NCBI GenBank assembly: GCA_033763355.1
Contig: JANRKT010000164.1
Span: 1-13,440, forward strand
Length of the DNA stretch: 13,440 bases
Source: JANRKT01 sp033763355
Lineage (GTDB): Bacteria; Bacteroidota; Bacteroidia; Chitinophagales; Chitinophagaceae
Direction: 5' to 3'
Shown here: positions 7,073-13,440 of the stretch, piece after piece
Position numbering within the stretch: the stretch's first letter is position 1
Layout of the letters: every line of letters begins with the position of its first letter
The notes under the pieces: model-generated
The model's input: only the letters and a program-made list of their open reading frames with translations
Told to the model about the DNA's origin: nothing
The model's database searches: none
Made by a program: the position numbers and the translations under genes

Positions 7073-7507
7073 ATGAAACTGAAAATGGACAACGACGCCC
7101 TTGCGGAGGAGTTCTTTGAACAAACTCATTTGCTGGGAATAGTTGCACCCGTTAAAGATTACCAGTTCTGCTGGCACCTGAACCAGGAGTTGCAGATGAA
7201 TTTTCGGCTGAATAATGACATTGAGATACAGCTTACCAAAAAACAGCGTAAATATTTTTTCTCAGTTTACGAATACCATGAACCAAATGGTTCGCTTATG
7301 CATTATTTATACAACAACCAGCATGAGGGGGAATACCTGTTGCCTGAATTTAAGCACCTTGATTTTCTCTGGCTTTTAAAAGGCGACCTGGTTAAAGATG
7401 AAGACGTACAAAACCTGCAGCAATCCATTAAATCCATTCATGCCGTGCAATTGGTTACGGAGCTGGCTGGTGTAAAAATTAAAAACAAGGGGCACCTGAT
7501 ATTTTAG
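7073..7507 (+). CDS. IPExxxVDY-family-like small protein
   Basis: A 144-residue cytoplasmic protein with no signal peptide or membrane segment. The segment LPEFKHLDFLWLLKG (from about residue 90) aligns by eye with the IPExxxVDY signature of a small Bacteroidota family of unknown function, with conservative changes at the Ile, Val and Tyr positions. The general layout also fits: an N-terminal FFEQTHLLGI-type stretch, a central tract with FFSVYEYHEPNGS and YLYNNQ, and a length near 140-160. It starts one base after the peptidase stop, so it is translated from the same message, although the peptidase is secreted and this protein is not. In other Bacteroidota I recall this family near rnc or pyk, neither of which is seen here. 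Assignment is by memory of the motif only. Confidence 0.6.
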   Translation: MKLKMDNDALAEEFFEQTHLLGIVAPVKDYQFCWHLNQELQMNFRLNNDIEIQLTKKQRKYFFSVYEYHEPNGSLMHYLYNNQHEGEYLLPEFKHLDFLWLLKGDLVKDEDVQNLQQSIKSIHAVQLVTELAGVKIKNKGHLIF

Positions 7508-7549
7508 CATGCAGATAATTTTACCGTTTCATATTTTCAATTTTCTCTT

Positions 7550-7780
7550 ATGTGGAAAGAAGAAAACAACAAGCTGTATAAAAAATTTGAGTTTAAAAAC
7601 TTTTCAGAAGCATTTGCTTTTATGACAAGGGTAGCCATGGAAGCGGAAAAGATGAATCACCATCCTTTATGGACCAATGTATGGAACCGGGTTGAAATAT
7701 GGCTTTCCACCCACGATGCCGGGGACATTGTTACTGATAAAGACCGCAAACTGTCGCAAAAGATAGATGCGCTGTTGTGA
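7550..7780 (+). CDS. pterin-4a-carbinolamine dehydratase
   Basis: A 76-residue enzyme of the PCD/PhhB family, which dehydrates 4a-hydroxytetrahydropterin so that it can be recycled after aromatic amino acid hydroxylation. The family signature is present: MNHHP (His37, His38, Pro39), then a tryptophan-containing strand and STHDAGDIV (His55). These three histidines correspond to the active-site histidines 61, 62 and 79 of the mammalian enzyme. It is shorter than the usual 95-110 residues because the N-terminal extension is missing; the alpha-beta core is intact. No phenylalanine hydroxylase gene is in the window, so the source of its substrate is unknown. It follows the IPExxxVDY-like gene by 42 bases, and its TGA stop abuts the stop of the convergent selD. 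Confidence 0.88.
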   Translation: MWKEENNKLYKKFEFKNFSEAFAFMTRVAMEAEKMNHHPLWTNVWNRVEIWLSTHDAGDIVTDKDRKLSQKIDALL

Positions 7781-8884
7781 TTATTTTATAAATGGTATTA
7801 CTGAAATCGTTACTGATTTCTTCTCCTTCATCCAACCAATTGGCTGAGTAAAATCATCCAGTTGATATTTTTTTAAAACCGCTTCCACTTCTTGTATTTC
7901 GAATTGTTTTACGGCTATCAACAATCCGCCGCTGGTTTGCGGATCCGCCAGAACTGCTTTCTGAAATGCAATTTCACCATCTGAAACAAATTCAATCTTG
8001 TTTCCGTAACTGTCCCAGTTGCGGTGGGTTCCGCCGGGTATGGAGTTTTGATCAACATACCATTTCAGTTCATTATTTATCAACGGAACATTTTCAAAAT
8101 TAATTACGCCGCTTACGCCGCTTCCTTCGGCCATTTCAACAAGGTGGCCGAGTAAACCAAAACCGGTAACATCCGTCATTGCAGTCACGCCTTCAATACC
8201 ACCCAATTCTTCTCCTGCACGGTTCAGTTGCATCATTTGTTTTGCTGCAAGTCCGGCATGTTCCGGTTTAAGGATACCTTTCTTTTCAGCAGTAGTTAAA
8301 ATTCCCACTCCAAGCGGTTTAGTTAAATACAATACATCTCCCGGTTTTGCTGTGTTGTTCTGTTTCACTTTTGCTGAACCAACAAGCCCGTTTACAGCCA
8401 GCCCAAAAATGGGTTCGGGTGAATCAATGCTGTGGCCCCCTGCCAAAGGAATACCGGCTTCTTTGCAAATGCTCCTTGCCCCTTCAATTACTTTTTGCGC
8501 AATTGCTGCCGGGAGCTTGTTTACAGGCCATCCTAAAATAGCAATGGCAAGAATGGGCCTGCCGCCCATAGCATACACATCGCTGATGGCATTGGCGGAA
8601 GCAATGCGGCCAAAGTCATAGGGGTCATCAACAATTGGCATGAAAAAATCAGTTGTGGAAACCAATGCCGTTCCGTTACCAAGGTCATATACCGCTGCAT
8701 CGTCTTTGCTGTGGTTGCCTACTATCAGTTTATCATGATCGGGCAATGCAAGGTTACTTGCTAATATTTCATCCAGCACAGCGGGTGAAATCTTGCAACC
8801 ACATCCTGCGCCATGGGAATATTGGGTAAGTTTGATTTTACCAATGCCGTCCTGAGGCGATATAATATTTACATCCTTATTCAT
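7781..8884 (-). CDS. selD: selenide, water dikinase (selenophosphate synthetase)
   Basis: A 367-residue enzyme that makes selenophosphate from selenide and ATP. The N-terminus has KLTQYSHGAGCGCKISP, nearly identical to E. coli SelD. Cys28 is the equivalent of catalytic Cys17, with Cys30 and Lys31 following, so this is the cysteine form and not a selenoprotein form. Glycine-rich and acidic motifs of the AIRS-like fold follow, such as STTDFF, GGHSID and TDVTGFGLLGH (middle), with DPQTSGGLL near the C-terminus. It overlaps the end of selU by 8 bases (ATGAATAA), an arrangement that favours translational coupling. Its likely use here is to supply selenium for SelU-made 2-selenouridine in tRNA; no selA or selB for selenocysteine is visible in the window. 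Its TAA stop directly abuts the stop of the convergent gene. Confidence 0.96.
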   Translation of the reverse strand: MNKDVNIISPQDGIGKIKLTQYSHGAGCGCKISPAVLDEILASNLALPDHDKLIVGNHSKDDAAVYDLGNGTALVSTTDFFMPIVDDPYDFGRIASANAISDVYAMGGRPILAIAILGWPVNKLPAAIAQKVIEGARSICKEAGIPLAGGHSIDSPEPIFGLAVNGLVGSAKVKQNNTAKPGDVLYLTKPLGVGILTTAEKKGILKPEHAGLAAKQMMQLNRAGEELGGIEGVTAMTDVTGFGLLGHLVEMAEGSGVSGVINFENVPLINNELKWYVDQNSIPGGTHRNWDSYGNKIEFVSDGEIAFQKAVLADPQTSGGLLIAVKQFEIQEVEAVLKKYQLDDFTQPIGWMKEKKSVTISVIPFIK

Positions 8885-10028
8885 CTGTAATCATTTCTTT
8901 TTGCTTTAATAAACCGGAAGCATTTGTTAATGCATCCACTCCGCCGCATTTTATTTTGTGCAGCAGCCCATTCAGGTTATCCCTGTTGTTTAATCCTTTT
9001 AAGTACCATTTGTCATAGTATTTTAACAAAATCCTGAAACATTCTTTAATATTTCCCTCTTCCTGAAACTGCAATGCTGTTTTTGTTTCAAGCCCTCCTA
9101 ATCTTTTTCGAATCCGGGTAATGGCGTCCTTCATTCTTTCCTTATCCAGTTCCCCGTATTCTTTGCAGATGTACTCAAGCCGTTCTTCAAAAGGAATATC
9201 TATAAAATAAACTGGTGATTGCCGCATGTTATTCCATAAGGGTTGCGGGATGTTAACATGGCCGATGCGCTGGCTTTCATCTTCGAGCCAGAAACAAGGT
9301 GAATGGTGAATGGTGAATGGTGAGTGGGGTGATGCCTGCCCTGTTATTGACAATTGACTATTTACTATGGTGTGTTTTCTTAATTCCAATGCCAATATAT
9401 TTTCAAACATTTCCTGCGATGGTTGTTGTGGTTGCCCTATTGCGCCGAATGCAGAACCTTTGTGGCGGGCAATGCCTTCAAGGTCAACAATAACCTCTCC
9501 CCTGTTTTCAAGTTCTTTCAGCACATGTGTTTTTCCCGAACCCGTATATCCGCCAAGTATCTTAAACTGAAAAGGAAAAGTAAAGGTTTCAATAACGTAG
9601 TTTCTGAACTTTTTATACCCGCCGGAAAGTGTATAAACTTTGAACCCGTATAAATCAAGCAGCCATGCCACACCTGCGCTTCGCATACCACCACGCCAGC
9701 AATGCACCAGTACGCAGCCTCCAGTATGCAACCTGTTCTCATTTTCTTTGCTGGCCGGCTGCTGACTGCTGACTATTTGTTCAACTTCTTCCACCACCCT
9801 TCTCATCTTCGGGCCAAAATAATCAAGGCCGGTTTTTATTGCCGCTTCACGGCTTTGCTGCTTGTAGGTTGTGCCCACTATTTTTCTTTCTTCATCCGTA
9901 AACAAGGCAAGGTTATGTGCCCCCGGTATATGTGCATGATTGTATTCCCCCGGACTCCTCACATCCAGCACCGGGTATAGTTGCGAAAGTTCAAGAAATT
10001 TTTCTATGCTTGCTTTTTCTATCGCCAT
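8877..10028 (-). CDS. selU: tRNA 2-selenouridine synthase with repeat-derived insertions
   Basis: A 383-residue enzyme (MnmH/SelU, E. coli YbbB, 364 residues) that replaces sulfur by selenium at the wobble uridine of tRNAs, using selenophosphate. The N-terminal rhodanese domain contains DVRSPGEY and the catalytic cysteine in VHCWRGGMRS (Cys110). The P-loop domain follows with GGYTGSGKT (160-167), VDLEGIARHKGSAFG and FWLEDESQRIG (246-256). The ATG at 10028 is chosen over a TTG at 10049, which would add only a non-homologous MLIFILK. Two stretches are unlike the family: residues about 85-103 before the catalytic cysteine loop, and about 221-244 before FWLEDESQ. Both coincide with 7-base tandem repeats in the DNA and keep the frame. 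Every catalytic motif is intact, so I call it functional. The gene overlaps selD. Confidence 0.93.
   Translation of the reverse strand: MAIEKASIEKFLELSQLYPVLDVRSPGEYNHAHIPGAHNLALFTDEERKIVGTTYKQQSREAAIKTGLDYFGPKMRRVVEEVEQIVSSQQPASKENENRLHTGGCVLVHCWRGGMRSAGVAWLLDLYGFKVYTLSGGYKKFRNYVIETFTFPFQFKILGGYTGSGKTHVLKELENRGEVIVDLEGIARHKGSAFGAIGQPQQPSQEMFENILALELRKHTIVNSQLSITGQASPHSPFTIHHSPCFWLEDESQRIGHVNIPQPLWNNMRQSPVYFIDIPFEERLEYICKEYGELDKERMKDAITRIRKRLGGLETKTALQFQEEGNIKECFRILLKYYDKWYLKGLNNRDNLNGLLHKIKCGGVDALTNASGLLKQKEMITDE
9298..9366. repeat. heptanucleotide repeats inside selU (array 1)
   Basis: Three copies of GGTGAAT and one of GGTGAGT run from 9298 to 9325, followed by a spacer and then three degenerate copies of ATTGACT at 9346-9366 (ATTGACA, ATTGACT, ATTTACT). 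All share a TGA(C/A/G)T-type core. Translated on the minus strand they give a segment rich in His, Ser, Pro, Ile and Thr that is absent from E. coli SelU. Seven bases is not a multiple of three, yet the frame is kept across the insert. Confidence 0.75.
9761..9774. repeat. heptanucleotide repeat inside selU (array 2)
   Basis: Two perfect copies of GCTGACT, with a degenerate preceding unit GCCGGCT at 9754-9760. On the minus strand it encodes the serine and glutamine run VSSQQP in the rhodanese domain, where E. coli SelU has a shorter loop. It has the same core as array 1. Confidence 0.6.
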
Positions 10029-10057
10029 TTTCAAAATGAAAATTAGCAAATACTACC

Positions 10058-10090
10058 AATAAAAACGGCTGCTGAACCTGTCAGCAGCCG
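10058..10090 (-). terminator. intrinsic terminator of rho
   Basis: On the minus strand a perfect 10-bp stem (CGGCTGCTGA with TCAGCAGCCG, 10081-10090 and 10066-10075) surrounds a 5-base loop and is followed by TTTTTATT at 10065-10058. It starts about 25 bases after the rho stop and ends 29 bases before the selU ATG. A second weak hairpin, GGTTA-ATA-TAACC, lies at 10091-10103. It should separate rho transcription from selU-selD. Confidence 0.9.
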
Positions 10091-10114
10091 GGTTAATATA
10101 ACCAGGTAACTTTT

Positions 10115-11752
10115 TTATTTGTTCATGCTGGCAAGAAACTCTTCGTTGCTCTTTGTCCCCCTCATTCTTCTCAGCAAATCGTTCATTGCTTCTTCGGGGT
10201 TCATGTCCGCAAGATAGTTCCGCAATAAATACATCCTGCTCAGCACCTCTTTTTCCAGCAACAGGTCATCCCTGCGTGTTGAAGATGCAACAAGATCAAT
10301 GGCAGGGAAGATGCGCTTATTGGCAAGGCGACGGTCCAATTGCAGTTCCATATTGCCTGTTCCTTTAAACTCTTCAAAAATCACTTCATCCATTTTTGAA
10401 CCGGTTTCTATCAAAGCCGTTGCAAGAATGGTTAATGACCCGCCGTTTTCGATTTTACGTGCGGCGCCAAAAAACTGTTTTGGTTTTTGCATGGCATTCG
10501 CTTCCACACCACCAGACAGTACTTTTCCTGAAGCAGGCGCAACTGTATTGTGTGCACGGGCCAGGCGGGTTATTGAATCAAGCAGGATGATAACATCATG
10601 TCCGCACTCAACCAAACGCTTTGCTTTTTGCAAGGCAATGGCAGAAACCTTTACATGTTTTTCAGCCGGTTCATCAAATGTTGAAGCGATTACCTCAGCT
10701 TTTACACTGCGCTCCATATCCGTTACCTCTTCCGGTCGTTCATCAATAAGCACCACCATCAGGTAACAGTCAGGGTGGTTGGTTGCAATGGCATTGGCAA
10801 CTTCTTTAAGCAAAACGGTTTTACCTACTTTGGGCTGCGCCACTATTAACCCCCTTTGTCCTTTACCAATCGGTGTAAAAAGGTCTATAAGGCGGGTGCT
10901 GTAATTATTTGATTCGGTATAAAGATTCAGTTTTTCGAACGGGAACAAGGGGGTAAGATAATCAAACGGTACGCGGTCCCTTACTTCTTCCGGTGAACGG
11001 GCATTGATGGTTTCTACTTTTAACAGGGCGAAATACTTTTCTCCTTCTTTGGGTGGACGCACGGCGCCATAAACCGTATCTCCCGTTTTTAAACCAAACA
11101 ATTTGATTTGTGAAGGCGAAACATAAATATCGTCGGGAGAAGAAAGATAGTTGTAGTCGCTGCTGCGCAGGAAACCATACCCGTCCGGCATCATTTCCAA
11201 AACCCCTTCACTCAAGATCACACCATCAAATTCAATATTAAAAGCATGCTCACGCCGCTGGGGATATTGCCTTGGTGCTGTATCATCTTCAACTACCGGG
11301 GCTTCAGCCTGCGGAGTTTCCAGCGCCTCTGCAATGTCAATATCTTCGGCGCCGTTTTCTTCGGGTAAAGGTTCCGGTATAGAAACTTCAGGGGGTTCCT
11401 CGTGGTGGCGTGTTTTCTTCAGCGCCCTTTTTTCTGTTGTCTTCTCAGGAATGCCATCCTCGGCATCTGCTTTTCTTTTTACGGGTAATTTTCTTTTTTC
11501 TTTTGGCATATCAGTTTCTACTATAGCTTCTTCGGTAGTATTGGAAGTGCTTGTTTTAATAATACGTTTGCGGCGTGTTTTATCATCTTTGGCCCCGGCA
11601 GCGCTTTCATTGTTGAGCAAAGCCTGTTTGTCAAGAATTTTGTAGATGAGTTCCTGTTTGTCGAGCTTTTTTGAGTTGGGGATTTTCAGTTGCTCCGCAA
11701 TATCCAGCAACTCAGGAACGAGCATGTCGTTCAATTGGAGGATGTCGTACAT
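10115..11752 (-). CDS. rho: transcription termination factor Rho with long charged insertion
   Basis: A 545-residue hexameric RNA helicase that ends transcription (E. coli Rho has 419). Residues 1-45 are the helical Rho N-terminal domain (MYDILQLNDMLVPELLDIAEQ). Residues about 46-168 are a predicted disordered insertion, Lys/Arg-rich first and strongly acidic at 118-157. The RNA-binding cold-shock-like domain follows (about 172-250, with PDGYGFLRS). The ATPase has Walker A GLIVAQPKVGKT (301-312), the catalytic glutamate region LIDERPEEVTDM (335-346), Walker B VIILLDS (387-393), the Q-loop region SGGVEANAMQKPKQFFGAARK and the R-loop region EEFKGTGNMEL. The insertion is a known type in Bacteroidota Rho. 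It is monocistronic by appearance, with a promoter motif at 11790-11797 and its own hairpin terminator. Confidence 0.97.
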   Translation of the reverse strand: MYDILQLNDMLVPELLDIAEQLKIPNSKKLDKQELIYKILDKQALLNNESAAGAKDDKTRRKRIIKTSTSNTTEEAIVETDMPKEKRKLPVKRKADAEDGIPEKTTEKRALKKTRHHEEPPEVSIPEPLPEENGAEDIDIAEALETPQAEAPVVEDDTAPRQYPQRREHAFNIEFDGVILSEGVLEMMPDGYGFLRSSDYNYLSSPDDIYVSPSQIKLFGLKTGDTVYGAVRPPKEGEKYFALLKVETINARSPEEVRDRVPFDYLTPLFPFEKLNLYTESNNYSTRLIDLFTPIGKGQRGLIVAQPKVGKTVLLKEVANAIATNHPDCYLMVVLIDERPEEVTDMERSVKAEVIASTFDEPAEKHVKVSAIALQKAKRLVECGHDVIILLDSITRLARAHNTVAPASGKVLSGGVEANAMQKPKQFFGAARKIENGGSLTILATALIETGSKMDEVIFEEFKGTGNMELQLDRRLANKRIFPAIDLVASSTRRDDLLLEKEVLSRMYLLRNYLADMNPEEAMNDLLRRMRGTKSNEEFLASMNK

Positions 11753-11789
11753 AAAGACACTTGAAGGTTTTACATCAAAATCAAAAAAC

Positions 11790-11797
11790 CAAACTTA
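11790..11797 (-). promoter_or_regulatory. candidate -7 box for rho (TAAGTTTG)
   Basis: The minus strand reads TAAGTTTG, an exact match to TAnnTTTG, 37 bases before the rho ATG. No clear -33 element is visible. The rest of the 281-base gap up to the ldhA stop (11798-12033) holds only weak hairpins (AGGCT with AGCCT around 11954-11971) and no open frame I would call. Confidence 0.5.
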
Positions 11798-12033
11798 TTG
11801 GTTGAAAGGTAATTGTTGATTGGGTTTTGTGAACGGAAAGCCTAAAACTGATGTGCTTGCGAGCCCTGGAATGACCAATCAGCCGGGTTCCGCTGCAATG
11901 TTAAATCAAAAAATTGAATTGGTAAAAATTTTCCTTTCAGGGGCATTTAATATCAGGCTCTTAAAAAAGCCTTTAAAAGAACCGGGAACAGACGGATAAC
12001 GGCGCCTTCAATGTAATTATTGTTGCTTTTGCC

Positions 12034-13017
12034 TTACTGTATTGCATTGGTAAGGGTTTTCCCGGCTTCAAAATCACTAATATTCTGTAATGTAACCCGT
12101 GCAATCTGGTCAAGGGCTTCTTCTGTAAAAAAAGCCTGGTGTGCAGTTATTAACACATTCGGAAAAGTCATCAGCCTCATGATCTGGTCGTCCTGTATAA
12201 TACTTTCCGATAAATCCCTGAAGAAAAGCTGTTCTTCCTGTTCATAGACATCCATGCCCAAATAACCCAATTGACCTGTTTTAAGGGCACGTATCACTGC
12301 GGTAGTATCTATCAATGCCCCACGCCCGGTATTGATAAGCATAGCCCCTTTTTTTATTATTCCCAATGTTTCGCTGTTAATCAGATGGCGGGTTTTTTCA
12401 TTAAGCGGGCAATGAAGTGAAATAATATCGGATTGCTTTAATAAATCTGCAAGTGAAACATAGCTTGCCCCTTTTTTCTCAAGGCCCACATCTTTTGATA
12501 CATCAAATAACAGCAGCCTGCACCCAAAACCCATCATGATTTCTGCAAAGGCGCTTCCTATTCTGCCCGTGCCGATAACGCCAACTGTTTTTCCGTATAA
12601 ATCAAAGCCTGTTAATTTTTCCAATGAAAAATTCCCTTCCCTCACCCTGTTGTATGCTTTGTGTGTTTTGCGGTTTAATGTAAGGATAAGGGCAACTGCG
12701 TGTTCGGCTACAGCATGTGGTGAATAGGCCGGCACACGAACTACCGCTATGCCGCTTTCTTTGGCGGTAGCTACATCCACATTATTGTATCCGGCGCAAC
12801 GAAGGGCAATAAGTTTTATGCCCGCTTCTTTCAATTGTAAAATAACTGTTTTGTTCAGCTTATCATTTACAAAAACACAAACCGCCTCATGATCTTTTGC
12901 AAGTTTTGTGGTGCCTTCATTCAGCAATGATTCATAATAGCTGATAAAGTGGCCGGTATTGTTGCGGTTAAAAAATTCTTTATCGTATGATTGGGTGGAG
13001 AAGAAGGCGATTTTCAT
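12034..13017 (-). CDS. ldhA: D-lactate dehydrogenase (LdhA type)
   Basis: A 327-residue NAD-dependent D-2-hydroxyacid dehydrogenase that resembles E. coli LdhA (329 residues) along its whole length, including VNDKLN, LIALRCAGYNNVD, VVRVPAYSPHAVAEHAV and GFDLYGKTVGVIGTG. It reduces pyruvate to D-lactate and regenerates NAD+ in fermentation. The nucleotide-binding loop is GTGRIG (149-154) with Asp172 at the end of the second strand, which favours NADH over NADPH. The catalytic set is Arg232 (TGRGALID), Glu261 (DVYEQE) and His293 (TAHQ). Substrate specificity is inferred from similarity to LdhA rather than to the wider hydroxyacid dehydrogenase family. It is divergent from asnS, and a TAnnTTTG motif lies upstream. 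Confidence 0.9.
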   Translation of the reverse strand: MKIAFFSTQSYDKEFFNRNNTGHFISYYESLLNEGTTKLAKDHEAVCVFVNDKLNKTVILQLKEAGIKLIALRCAGYNNVDVATAKESGIAVVRVPAYSPHAVAEHAVALILTLNRKTHKAYNRVREGNFSLEKLTGFDLYGKTVGVIGTGRIGSAFAEIMMGFGCRLLLFDVSKDVGLEKKGASYVSLADLLKQSDIISLHCPLNEKTRHLINSETLGIIKKGAMLINTGRGALIDTTAVIRALKTGQLGYLGMDVYEQEEQLFFRDLSESIIQDDQIMRLMTFPNVLITAHQAFFTEEALDQIARVTLQNISDFEAGKTLTNAIQ

Positions 13018-13044
13018 GATACCCGGTATAAGAAAAAACTTTCA

Positions 13045-13052
13045 CAAAAATA
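13045..13052 (-). promoter_or_regulatory. candidate -7 box for ldhA (TATTTTTG)
   Basis: The minus strand reads TATTTTTG, an exact TAnnTTTG match and identical to the feoB one, about 27 bases before the ATG. It runs straight into TGAA, forming TTGTGAA, which matches half of a Rex operator. Confidence 0.5.
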
Positions 13053-13122
13053 TTACTGTGCTGGGGCATTTTCTGAAAAATCTGCTTATCCTGAAAATTC
13101 AAATCAATCTGCAGTTATCTTT

Positions 13123-13130
13123 TATCTTTG
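13123..13130 (+). promoter_or_regulatory. candidate -7 box for asnS (TATCTTTG)
   Basis: TATCTTTG followed by CC is an exact TAnnTTTG match, 35 bases before the ATG at 13166. A near copy, TATCTTTT, overlaps it just upstream at 13116-13123. No clear -33 element is seen. Confidence 0.55.
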
Positions 13131-13165
13131 CCTCCCGGTAAAAATACCGTCCTAAAATTCAGGCC

Positions 13166-13440
13166 ATGTTCAATAAAAGAGTGAAGATAAAAGAGCTGCT
13201 GCAACAGGAGCCCAACAACCAGGAAGTTACCGTAATGGGATGGGTGCGCACATTCAGGAACAACCAGTTTATTGCGCTGAACGATGGCTCTGCCAATGCA
13301 AACCTGCAGGTGGTTGCTGAACTTGGTAAATATGATGATGAATTCCTTAAACGCATTACCACAAGCGCTGCCCTGAAAGTGGAAGGAGTTGTTGTTGCTT
13401 CTGTTGGCAAAGGCCAGAAGCTTGAAGTAAAAGCAAAGCA
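13166..13440 (+). CDS. asnS: asparaginyl-tRNA synthetase, N-terminal part
   Basis: The first 91 residues of a class IIb aminoacyl-tRNA synthetase that charges tRNA-Asn; the gene continues past the window edge. The visible part is the OB-fold anticodon-binding domain. VTVMGWVRTFRNNQFIALNDGS matches the E. coli AsnS pattern (VTVRGWVRTRRDS then AVYDGS), followed by LQVVAE, a region resembling the family's LTTGCSVIVTG (here ITTSAALKVEG), and VVASVGKGQKLEVKA. The close match to AsnS rather than AspRS or LysRS is in GWVRTFR and VGKGQKLEVKA. The catalytic domain is not visible. It is divergent from ldhA, and the ATG at 13166 is the only start that fits the family's N-terminus. Confidence 0.9.
   Translation, partial: MFNKRVKIKELLQQEPNNQEVTVMGWVRTFRNNQFIALNDGSANANLQVVAELGKYDDEFLKRITTSAALKVEGVVVASVGKGQKLEVKAK

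Noticed and set aside
8800..8810. Possible selenocysteine form of SelD
   Set aside because: The catalytic position is a cysteine codon (Cys28 in GAGCGCK), with no in-frame TGA.
9298..9366. CRISPR array or transposon end
   Set aside because: The units are only 7 bases long with no spacers of regular length, and no terminal inverted repeats or transposase gene is nearby.
11753..12033. Possible small RNA or small gene between rho and ldhA
   Set aside because: Apart from the rho promoter motif I see only weak hairpins and no convincing open frame or terminator.

Overview
The window looks like chromosome from a Bacteroidota bacterium, most likely of the family Chitinophagaceae. Four lines of evidence point there: candidate promoters of the TAnnTTTG type rather than sigma70 -10 boxes, mostly absent Shine-Dalgarno sequences, a Rho factor with a long charged insertion after its N-terminal domain, and an IPExxxVDY-like small protein. 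I see no mobile element, CRISPR array, rRNA, tRNA or defence locus. It reads mainly as housekeeping and metabolic DNA, with a few uncharacterised envelope proteins.

Layout. Positions 1-3077 are all on the plus strand: the 3' end of an unidentified gene, a small putative lipoprotein and a small helical protein that form an uncharacterised pair, a HAD-family phosphatase, and a 378-residue lipoprotein. A strong hairpin terminator at 3100-3133 closes this block and separates it from the convergent feoB (ferrous iron transporter, minus strand). A short AT-rich region with a dyad symmetry lies between feoB and a divergent plus-strand cluster: secreted M28 metallopeptidase with a PDZ domain, IPExxxVDY-like protein, and pterin-4a-carbinolamine dehydratase. 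The last of these ends exactly where the convergent selD ends. Minus-strand selU and selD overlap by 8 bases and make up the pathway for 2-selenouridine in tRNA wobble positions: SelD makes selenophosphate and SelU uses it. Upstream of selU lies rho, also on the minus strand, closed by its own intrinsic terminator. The window ends with a D-lactate dehydrogenase gene (minus) divergent from the start of asnS (plus, cut by the window edge).

The most unusual feature is in selU. Two in-frame insertions made of degenerate 7-base tandem repeats, sharing a TGA(C/A/G)T core on the plus strand, add surface-loop-like peptide to an otherwise conserved tRNA-modifying enzyme. In one of them, the only repeat junction that would put a stop codon in frame carries a base change that removes it. 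Other points worth a look are the charge-segregated disordered region of Rho, the probable TTG start of feoB placed downstream of a promoter motif, and the two small orphan proteins near the left end. I found no convincing new multi-gene system.
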